Below are positions 40,601 to 52,600 of a stretch of 64,000 nucleotides of DNA, in pieces. Source of the DNA: Sipunculus nudus. Lineage: Eukaryota > Annelida > Sipuncula > Golfingiida > Sipunculidae. The notes under the pieces were generated by a model that saw only the letters and a list, made by a program, of their open reading frames with translations, was not told the DNA's origin and ran no database searches. The position numbers and the translations under genes are program-made. Positions within the stretch are counted from its first letter, which is position 1. The number at the start of each line of letters is the position of its first letter. The DNA lies in NCBI GenBank assembly GCA_026874595.1, contig CM049313.1, forward strand, positions 59,851,159 through 59,915,158. Direction: 5' to 3'.

Positions 40601-43600
40601 GCAGCCTCGGTTTAATTGCCTGTCTTAGATGAGTTGTATTATGGTATTCCCACAGTCCATCATTTGGTCTGTTAATTTATAGCTCAGCTGACTGTAAGTC
40701 ATCTGAGCTATAGCGATCACTCTTTGTCCATCTGTCTGTCCTTCTGTCTGCTGTCTGTTAACAGGGCACAAATCGTAACGCCAGACCTAGAAACTTCTTA
40801 CTGAAAACCCCTTAGAGGTCCATAAAAATCTCACTGTGGCCTATATCCTCTGAGCTATAGGGCTTTAAAGTACCCCCCCTGAATAAATAAAAATTTGATA
40901 CAATATCCAATATCTGAATAACTAATCCATTGATTGCTATGCTTCTTATCATGCATATTGATCACTGATAATTGGTCATTTCCTGAAGACTGGTGGTGCC
41001 ATCTGTATTTTAAATTTCTACACCTTTTTGGCTCAGCTGACTATAAGCCATCTGAGCTATAGTCGTGGTCCATTGTCCGTCGTCCATACGTCTGTCTGTC
41101 GTGCCGTCTGTAGATGTGGCACGTTTTGAAACCGTAAGACCTAGGAATCCAAAATTCAGCATAATGTTAGAAGTCCCCAAGATCTCCTACCAAGCAGAAA
41201 ACTGAGTCTTTGCAACTACGTTCCTTTGAGAAATTAAGGAAAAACCTCAATTTTTTATTAAAAGTCTATTTTCACACTTCAGGACTGCCTAATATCAAAA
41301 CCACTCATCTGTTTTTCCTCATATTTACCATAAATATTCCTCTATATAGTTCCTATGTACATGCTAGAAATTAAGTCTGTTAAGTATAATTTCTTTAATG
41401 GGCCCAAACATATTGGACTTTGTAAAAAATCAGAAAAAATATTTACTCACTTAACATGAAAATTTTGAAACTATAGTCTATTTTTCCAAGTATATAACTA
41501 TGTTTAATTAAGATTCAATTATTTACCCAAAATTAGATCTGAATTTTGTAAATTTTTTAAGTTAAAAGCATAAAATAAAAACAGTACCTTAAATTTTGCC
41601 CAACTTTGACCATGGTATGTTTTTTTCCTGTAAGTACCATTAAATTAATGTTCACAGCATGTAAACAGAAGTATTTAATTTGTTTAAATCTGAAATTTGA
41701 AAATAAAAGCTTGAAAATTAGGGCTAGTTATTGATTTTTAGCTCAGCTGACTGCAAGTCATCTGAGCTATAGTCATGGTCCTTTGTCCGTCGTCTGTCTG
41801 TCCGTCCGGCCGTCCGTTAACAGGGCACATTTTAAAACCGTTGGACCTATGAATCCAAAATTTTGCATACAGTTAGATGTCCCCAAGATCTCCTACCATA
41901 CCAAAAATTGGGTCACTAGGATGTCGTTCCATCGAAATGTTAAGGAAAAACCTCAGTTTTCCATAAAAAAGCCATTGTTACACTTCAAGGCTGCCTAATA
42001 TCAAAACCACTGGTCTGTTTTTGATTATATTTAGTATTCATACTCTTCCATACATTTTCTATTAAAATTAAAATACCAAAAATTAGGTCAGTATTGAGTA
42101 TTGTTTTGAAGTTATGGGTCCAAATATAATGCAATTTTTTAAGAATCAGGAAATATATTTACTCACTTAACATGAGAATTGCTGATGCTGGAGACTTTTT
42201 TTCAGGGATATAAATTTATTTAATCAAGATTCAATTGTTAACCCAAAATTAGATCTGAATTTTGCAAATTTTTTAAGTTATTAGCATAAATAAAAAATCA
42301 ACACCTTAAATTTTGTCCAACTTTGGCTACAGCACGTTTTTCCCCTGTAAGCACTGTTGATTTAATTTTCACAGCATATATACATAAGGATTTAATTTTT
42401 TTAAATCTGAAATTTCAAAGGAATTGATTGAAAAGAGAAGCTTTTATTCAAGTGTTCATTCACCATGTCAAGTGTTTTTTACATCAGGCCCACCTTGTAG
42501 TACAGCCTTCACTTGTATTATGTAACCCTCTCCAGGCAGCTTGCCTTGGCTCAGCTTGGCCACTACTAGCAAGCTTCCCCTCTGCTTTGCACTGCCCCCC
42601 CCCCCCAGCTGGTGCTTAAACTAGATGAATGTTATAATTTTATGTATTTGATGCATTCTTATTCTAGGCTGTGATACATTTTAGATATTGTATTGTACCA
42701 CCAGGGTTACAATGATTAAAATGCACATTTAATTGTGTCCACAAAGTGGTGTATTGCTATATGAAAGTGTGAATGTTCATCAGATAAGTTATTCTTTACT
42801 TCAGAAGAGTAAAAACTTCACCAGGTGTGAAATTGATATTAATTCCAGTAAAAAATTATAGCTGAGATAGTAATTAGCACAATGATGCAGTTTGTCCCTC
42901 ATTCAACTAACAGTGTGTATACTTTATTTGAAAAGATGGTTTTATTTTATCAGATTTACTGAATTTTTTATATCGGTGAATGAAATTAAGCATGTACTGA
43001 AAGCTCCAATGAACAAAACTTTTTAATAGTGATTCAAGGAATAATCTTGAAGATGCCATTTTGTGGCATTATTTTCTTTTAAATTCAGTTTAAACAATTG
43101 TGATTTAAAAATAATAAAATATATGTGTATGCATAATATGACCCGATATGAGCTACACTCTGGATAAATAATGATTGCAACTTAGAATTCTGATATTTTA
43201 ACTTATATTTTCAGATTTTTTTTATTACAAATTTATAAAACTTGTAAATAAAAAAAATGAATCTGATAAAACTGTTAATGGAAAAAGTGGATATGCAAAA
43301 AAATAGGCTTAAATATAAACTTAAATGCCTTATACCCTTGAAAGTGAAATAAAGGTATTAGTCCATTCTGTCCACTTGCCTGTCCATCTGTAAATTTTTC
43401 ATATGCATCACAGTATCTCAAAACTTTTACTGTTTTCCTCATGACAGTCTAGTCAGAGTATTAGTTTTGCAATCATATATTTAGAACTTTACTTTAACCA
43501 AGTAGGAGGGCCCCTTTCCTCTTAGCTTCTCATATGCTTGTATATATGAAAAACCTTACAATAGAATATTTTGCATAATTTGCATTTGCAAAAATTTCAA

Positions 43601-46600
43601 ACTTCAGCTGAGTGATGTGACCCATGGGTCCCTTGTTTTCTTGAGGCTCTATTGTAGTCATTTGCTTTGATTACAGATTACAGATGCAGGGTCCCACTCC
43701 AGGTCACTGGAAGTCAGCTATGCCAGGTTTTCTGATTTGTTACAGTCAATGGGGGAGATGTGACACCTGTGACAGGTGTACAGTTATTCTCATATCATCA
43801 CCCCAATCACCCCCTAGTAAACCCAACCCACCAAGTGTTATTCAGAAATTGTTATTGTTTTCACTGTATCTCCTTAATTGTAATGCTGTTTCCACTCCAA
43901 TATACAAAAACTTTCATTGAAAAAGTAATTCAAGTTGTAATCCAGAAGATGTCATGTTGTGTTAATGTAGCATTTTTAAATAAATCAATTTTCTTTTAAA
44001 TGATTTTAATAAATATAATTAAACCCATTAGTATGCTTAAATTTATAAAATATGTAGCACATTATGGATAAATAAAGACACCTATTAAAATTGTGAAATC
44101 TAAATCAAGTATTATTTTTAGATATTTATTGTTTTGCAGATTTAAAAGATATATTTTTGTGGTAAAAAATAAATAAACATTTGTATGCATGATGTGGTGT
44201 TATCTGACAAGATTGAGATTTATGATGATGCATTGGAGAATTATAAATCAACTTTTATATTAAGATGTATATGTTATATTGGAAATGTATAGAAATATAA
44301 ACTTATAATAAAAAAAATTATGTGATAAAAAAATGAGGATCTAATACAAACATTTGTTCCTTATTTTCCTGCCTCTGCAGAATTGGAGATCAGGCTTTGT
44401 TTGCCCTGTAAGTATGTCGTTAATAAGTTATATTTCAATTTACATTTCATAAAATAAAAAAAAACATATGTTTAATAATATATATTATACAAAAAATAGA
44501 TTCAATTGAACAAATGTGTAAACTACTGAAATGTCAACAGTTAATCAAAAAGCCAACAAATGATCATGTTAATAGTACAGATCATTTGTTCACAAACTGC
44601 TCACATGCTTCAGTTTCAACATTAGGAAACACATGGTCAGGTCACAAAATATTATTTGTGACAAGTTCTTGCTCATCAATACAAACCAATCATTTAAAAC
44701 AAACAATGGCCTATATTACCTCTTCCTCTTACACTTTATCTCCATTTGATATTATTTTAGATTTTTACCTTCAATGTCAACTTCAGCTGAGCAGAGTGAC
44801 CCATGGGTCCCTTGTTATCTCTATTTTTCATACCTTCAGATGAAGCAGTTTGTCTCCCTAACAGGGCACCAATCTTAATCTTCAGCCTAGAAAAGTCTAA
44901 CTGGGCATCCTAGGCTGATCTTTTAGGAAACTGGAAATATGTATGATTTTTGGCACCCTGAAAATCAGATGGGCACAAATTGTATCTGCTAGCCCTAGAA
45001 TGTTCCAGTGTAACATACAGGGAAGTCTTTTGCAATCTCCATGGAAACCTGAAATGAGGTCATGATGACCTATATTACTGGCCATCAACATTTTAAGCAC
45101 CCAGACAGCAGACAGTGTACAAAACTTTATGGTTGGACCTAGAATATTCTGTCTTGACATCCAGGGATGTCATTCCAGAATTTGCATGGGCATTTTAAGC
45201 TCAGCTGACTGCATACAAAAAAAGCTAGATTTCATGGGAACCGCTGGACATATTATCATGAAACTTTTTCTTCGTGTTGATTTTGAAGAACTTTAATTGC
45301 TACAGTTGAATGGGGTTACCAACCCAATGCTATATAGATGATAAAATTCCTTTTGTGAATGTTTTTCAAGTCAGCTGAGCCTCATGAGCCATGGGTATCT
45401 TGTTAGGGTTGCCATGATAACTTATCAGAGCGTAGATAGATTTTCATTTTTTCTTCGTGTTGATTTTGAAGAACTTTAATTGCTACAGTTGAATGGGGTT
45501 ACCAACCCAATGCTATATAGATGATAAAATTCCTTTTGTGAATGTTTTTCAAGTCATCTGAGCCTCATGAGCCATGGGTATCTTGTTAGAGTTGCCATGA
45601 TAACTTATCAGAGCGTAGATAGATTTTCATTGAACTGAACAGAAATATTAACCAATATAACATCTCGCCTAAGTTTGATTCCAGGTGAAAACTATGCATA
45701 TTTAATGAGGAGATTCACCAGATGTTGGTTGCGCTGTGATGACTGACCAAAACTTTGATGGATTTTCATGAAATTCATTACAAATATTAACCAATACAGT
45801 TTCCTAGCTGAATTAAGTTCTCTGCAATATCCATGCATATTTTATGGGGTCAGAGGTCACAATACATACTAAAAGCATATTATTCACCCTTTGGTGCTCT
45901 TGTGAGATGTAATATTGATGATATTGAAGTCCTTCTAAAACCCTAAAAAAACAGCACTGCAAAAAAAGCAGTGAAATCAAATAATGAAAAAAAATGTTTG
46001 CTCTTATTGTATCCGCCAAAACGAAGTTTTGCGGATACTATGTTTTTGATCGGGTTCCGCCGCCGCCGCGTTCGTTTCCGGAGAACTCCTCTGAGACTAC
46101 TGGACAGATTTTTCCGAAACTTACACAAATAATCGGGTCACATGTGAACTGGTGCCTAACCAAGTGACCTTGACCTCTGACCTTTCGTCTCTGCCCAGCG
46201 TCCGTTTGTGCGTCTGTTTCCACACATAAACCCATATATCTCGGGAACCGTTTGACTGATCCGGAAAAAATTTTTACACAAATGTAGCCCTGGGAAAGCT
46301 TTATAACATACACAACAAAAGGTGGCGCCACCTTCAACCATGTTTGCACAGTGTCCATCTGTTCATCTGCCTGGGGTTAAAATAACTCATATCTCTGCAG
46401 TGATTTGACTAATTCACCTAAAATTCGGCATGCATATACATCCTAGATAGCTTTCTCGATTTTGTGACAGGTGGCGCCACCTACATTCACGTTAACACTC
46501 CACACATAATCCCTTATATCTCGGGAACCATTTGACCGATTCGGAAAAAAATTTTACACAAATGTAGCCCTGGGATAGCTTTATAACATACACAACAAAA

Positions 46601-49600
46601 GGTGGCGCGACCTGCAACCATGTTTGCACAGTGTCCATCTGTTCATCTGCCTAGGGTTAAAATCACTCATATCTCTGCAGTGGTTTGACTAATTCACCTA
46701 AAATTCGGCATGCATATACATCCTAGATAGCTTTCTCGATTTTGTGACAGGTGGCGCCACCTACATTCACGTTAACGCTCCACACATAATCCCATATATC
46801 TCGGGAACCGTTTGACCGATCCGGAAAAAAATTTTACACAAATGTAGCCCTGGGATAGCTTTATTACATACACAACAAAAGGTGGCGCCACCTGCAACCA
46901 TGTTCGCACAGTGTCCATTTGTTCATCTGCCTGGGGTTAAAATCACTCATATCTCTGCAGTGGTTTGACTAATTCACCTAAAAATCAGCATGCATATACA
47001 TCCTTGATAGCTTTCTTGATTTAATGACAGGTGGCGCCACCTACATTCACGTTAACACTCCACACATAAATCCATATATCTCAGGAACCGTTTGACAGAT
47101 CCAGAAAATTTTTTTACACAAATGTAGCCCTGGGATAGCTTTATAACATACACAACAAAAGGTGGCGCCACCTGCAACCATGTTTGCACAGTGTCCATTT
47201 GTTAATCTGCCTGGGGTTAAAATCACTCATATCTCTGCAGTGGTTTGACTAATTCACCTAAAAATCAGCATGCATATACATCCTAGATAGCTTTCTTGAT
47301 TTAATGACAGGTGGCGCCACCTACATTCACGTTAACACTCCACACATAAATCCATATATCTCAGGAACCGTTTGACAGATCCGGAAAATTTTTTTACACA
47401 AATGTAGCCCTGGGATAGCTTTATAACATACACAACAAAAGGTGGCGCCACCTGCAACCATGTTTGCACAGTGTCCATTTGTTAATCTGCCTGGGGTTAA
47501 AATCACTCATATCTCTGCAGTGGTTTGACTAATTCACCTAAAATTCGGCATGTGTATACATCCTAGATAGCTTTCTTGATTTTATGACAGGTGGCGCCAC
47601 CTACATTCACGTTTATGCTGCAGACATCCAAGCTCATATCTCGGGAACCGTTTGACCAATCAGGAAAAAATTTTTACACAAATGTAGCCCTTGGATAGCT
47701 TTATAACATGAACAAAAATGGTGGCGCCACCTGCAGCCATTTTTGCACAGCGTCCATCTGTTTGTCTGCTGTAGGATAAAATTACTCATATCTCTGCAGT
47801 GGTTTGACTTTTCCACATGAAATTTTGCATGTGTATATATCTTGGATAGTTTCTCGTTCAAATAACAGGTGGCGCCACCTACAATCATGTTTATGTGGCA
47901 GAGATCCATTCTAATATTTAACACATGTAACTCTATATCCCTTGCCACTCAATCAATGCCTTACTTCACCCGTCCTTCTCTGATTTTGGCGGATACACGT
48001 AGTCGCTTGTCGACTACCCGTATTCTAGTTGTGATAATCTGTCATAAACTTGTACTGCTTGCATTTTTGTACAGGAGAACCCTGCAGTTTTGACTACAAT
48101 AAGAGAAACATACCATAACCTCGAGACTGGAGACAAGGTCACCTTCAAAGAGATCAATGGAATGACAGCACTGAATGGCCGTACCAGCAAAGTGAAAGGT
48201 AGGCTGTGTTTTCATTTAGCAAATGAATATTATTCTTTTCATTGGAAAAAAAAATTCCTTGTGTCATATGAAATAGATTATGATAAAAAATTGCAGATTT
48301 TTCAGTTAATTGAGTCGAAATTTTTACATATTTTCACATGTAAACCTACACTTCAATGAAGCTGAAGCATACTTTTGATCTGAGTAAACTCAACCATTGT
48401 AAGATGGAGCAGTTTGTGGCACCATCTCCATTCACTTGTATATGGGGTTGTCTTTGACTAGGCACCAGGATGACCAGTGATCAAACTTGGTTTTGGTTTA
48501 TGTGACCCACATTTTTCTTGACCTGGAGTTATATGTTTCATACCAGAAAGATCAGGACTCTAGTAATATTCCAGGTCAGATAATCCAGCTTTTTGGAAAA
48601 GGTATATACTGTGGTTGGCTTGTTGTTCACAAGGGTTTCAAATTGGCAATATTCACAAAGGGAAATTATCACGAAAATGAAACCTTGAATAAATTGCCTC
48701 TTCTGCACAGGTCATATACAGTAAAACCTCACCTAACGGCCACCTCAGTATAGTGACCACCTTTAAATTACAACCACTTTTTCATGGTCCCAATTTTTTT
48801 TCATTCTTTATATCAAATTGTATAGCTCTGTGCCAATCAAGAGCACCTTAAGTTAACTAATGTACAACCTGACTAGCTGTTGTAAGACACTTGATAGTCC
48901 AACCTTACTTAGGCGACCAGCTCAGAAATGCCACCTCTTTATCATTGTCTCTTTGATGGTTGTAATTCCAAGGTTTTACTGTATAATTTAGCCTCATTGG
49001 TAATTTATGTAAGATTCTCCAGGCAACCACACCTGTATGTTTAAAAGCACAAAATTTGATAAAAAAAAGTTGACATAATTGCTATGTTACCTGTGAACCA
49101 AAGATTGACATTAATACCATATCTTTCATATGATATGCCGCTAAGGGACAAGAATTTCTAGTTGTTCTCATCAGTGCAAATATGGAACCCTCACAAAACA
49201 ATGAAAAAATTAAGATCGCAAAAAAATTAGCTTGCAAATATGAAGCCAACAACAGTATAGGGACTCTTACTGTTTACTAGTGTATATCTTGGTTTGTGCA
49301 ATAAAGAAATATAGTATAACCGGTTTCTGTGGGCTATGGGTAGAGCACAGAACTCAAAGCCAGGAGGTTGCGAGTTCAAATCTCAGCTAAGGCAGTGAGA
49401 TATTCAAGGTCGGCCCCCTCAGCAGGCTTAATTTGAAGGCTGTGCCCCACAGCTGTGAATCACTCACGAACAGGTGCATCTGTTTGGGGTTCCTTGGTGT
49501 TATGACCCAGCAATGGGGATGATTACACACCCAGGACACACCGGTGTGGTAGACACTGGGCTTAGGTGACACCAGGATACAAAAATAATTTATGATAGGA

Positions 49601-52600
49601 AGCGTGTTCAACCACCCTGTCACGTAGTCCCAAACCAAATGGAACTCTGCAGATGTACATACTTAGATTAAAAATTAGATAAGAGAGCAAAAAAAATGGA
49701 GGTGGTTACCTTCACCAAAAAAAATATTGATATATAGTGTATGATATAAGCACAACAGTACTATCAAATTCAACCTTTCCTGCATAACTTTTAAGTGATG
49801 AATAATGACATATTCATCCTGCAATGAAATATTTATCCTGCAATGAAATACATATCAGTATATATATATCTGTGATATAATTTGTGCTTTGTTTCAGTGG
49901 TAAACCCTTGTAATCTTCAGCTGCTGGACATAGATTCAACCGGTGATGATTTCACTGAATATGAGCATGGCGGAATACTAACTCAGGTCAAAATACCAAA
50001 AGTTATGAAATTTGTGAGTATTAATCTTTCTTGTCATTTCAATTATTGTATCCGCCAAAACGAAGTTTTGCGGATACTATGTTTTTGACCGGGTTCCGCC
50101 GCCGCCGCCGCCGCGGCGTTCGTTTCCGGAGAACTCCTCTGAGACTACTGGACAGATTTTTCTGAAACTTACACAAATTATTGGGTCACATGTGAACTGG
50201 TGCCTAACCAAGTGACCTTGACCTCTGACCTTTCGTCTCTGCCCAGCGTCCGTTTGTGCGTCTGTTTCCACACATAAACCCATATATATCGGGAACCGTT
50301 TGACCGATCCGGAAAAAATTTTTACACAAATGTAGCCCTAGGATAGCTTTATAACATACACAACAAAAGGTGGCACCACCTGCAACCATGTTTGCACAGT
50401 GTCCATCTGTTCATCTGCCTGGGGTTAAAATCACTCATATCTCTGCAGTGGTTTGACTAATTCACCTAAAATTCGGCATGCGTATACATCCTAGATAGCG
50501 TTCTTGATTTTATGACAGGTGGCGCCACCTACATTCACGTTAACGCTTCACACATAAACCCTTATATCTCGGGAACCATTTGACCGATCCGGAAAAAAAT
50601 TTTACACAAATGTAGCCCTGGGATAGCTTTATAACATACACAACAAAAGGTGGCACCACCTGCAACCATGTTTGCACAGTGTCCATTTGTTCATCTGCCT
50701 GGGGTTAAAATCACTCATATCTCTGCAGTGGTTTGACTAAATCACCTAAAATTCGGCATGCGTGTACATCCCGCATAGCTTTTTTGATTTTATGACAGGT
50801 GGTGCCACCTACATTCACATTCACGCTGTAGACATCCATGCTTATATCTCCGGACTCATTCAACCAATCAGGAAAATTTTTTTACACAAATGTAGCCCTT
50901 CGATAGCTTTATAACATACACAAAAATGGTGGCGCCACCTGCAGCCATTTTTGCACAGCGTCCATCTGTTTGTCTGCTGTGGGATAAAATCACTCATATC
51001 TCTGCAGTGGTTTGACTTTTCCAAATGAAATTTTGCTTGTGTATATATCTTGGATAGTTTCAAATAACAGGTGGCGCCACCTACAATCATGTTTATGTGG
51101 CAGAGATCCATTCTAATATTTAACACATGTAACTCTATATCCCCTTGCCACTCAATCCATGCCTTACTTCACCTGTCCTTCTCTGATTTTGGCGGATACA
51201 CGTAGTCGCTTGTCGACTACCCGTATTCTAGTTCCTAGATGTATTTGTTTTTATTGACATGCATATTGGATGATTATATAATTTATCACTCATAAATCAC
51301 TCATTTCCCCATTAATTTTGCCAGTTTCACAAATTAAATCTGGCCATTCTTTTACTAGGCATGTCAGGCATGCATGAAATACAGTTATCTTCTCTGAAAA
51401 TATAATAGTAACTGCCAATATTGTGATATGAAACAAAACAAATACATAGTGTCCTGTGCTTCTTTCTTGAATCAAAGTGCTGACTAATGTAACAAATCAG
51501 ATTTATTGGAAATTCATGACAAATGCATCGGCCTTCCTTGATTCCAATTTATCAACCCCTCAAACAGTATGAAAATGTAAAAAAAAAACACACTGAGCCT
51601 GCAAGCCAGGGTTATTTCATTTGAAAACTGGTTTATAATAATAATAATAATAATAATTTATTTTTATAAAGCATCTTTCCACAAATTATGCTCTAGATGA
51701 CTTGTTAAAATACAGTGAGAGATACTTTAAAATTAGTGAGATTAAACAGATAAAATTAACTTGATTTAATTTATGCTCAAATACTTTAGCTGAAAAAAAT
51801 TCATTGTCAAAGGGTGGGAAAACTTTGTGCATAGTTCATCACAATTAATCGAGATCTCAAGTTACAACTTGACACACATAACTGGATCAGATCTTGCAAG
51901 TGAGCAGGGGGGATTTGATGCTTTACTTTGAATACAAGCATGGCAACTTTGAACTTTCTATGCTGATTAATGGGGAGCCAGTTTAGATTTTGTAACACTG
52001 GTGTTATATGGCCCTGTGTACGACTGCCACTCAGAATCCCTGCAGCACAGTTCTGTAGCCTCTGAGGCAGAGAACATGGATAGCTGAGTAAGTGGGCATT
52101 ACCATATTCAAGTTTGCTTGTGACAAAGGCATGTATCAGTAGCTCTAGTGACAATTTGTCAAAGAAGCACTTTAGTATTTATATTGGAATGATGGATATA
52201 GGCTGCCCTGCATACATTATTTAGACATTGCATTATAGCCAAAATCTGTTGGCATAGGTTGATAATACACAATATTGCAAGTGACTATGTACCTTATATG
52301 TACAACTTAAACATTTCTTTGTTCACAGGAATCTCTAGAACAGCAACTGAAGAAACCAGAATACATAACTGCTGACCTCAGCAAGTTTGATGTGAGTCAC
52401 ATCATTCTCAATTTATCATGTTTTCATTCAGCAGCTAGACTAGTGAACAAAATTTGTAGATTTGGACACTGCTGTTATTGAAAGTGCATAAATAAGAAAA
52501 AACATCATTGATATTGCATAATGTATGAACCCAAAGTTTGTTTCTATGTATATATTTTATTACTACAGAGTACAATATAGGAAACATCAGTGTATGCAGA

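Noticed and set aside
49325-49397. Functional tRNA gene
   Set aside because: A- and B-box-like segments are present, but stems do not pair well and a SINE body follows directly.
51807-52154. Intact gene on the minus strand
   Set aside because: The protein is the tail of a LINE reverse transcriptase without its polymerase core and has an (ATT)n tail; it is a dead insertion.
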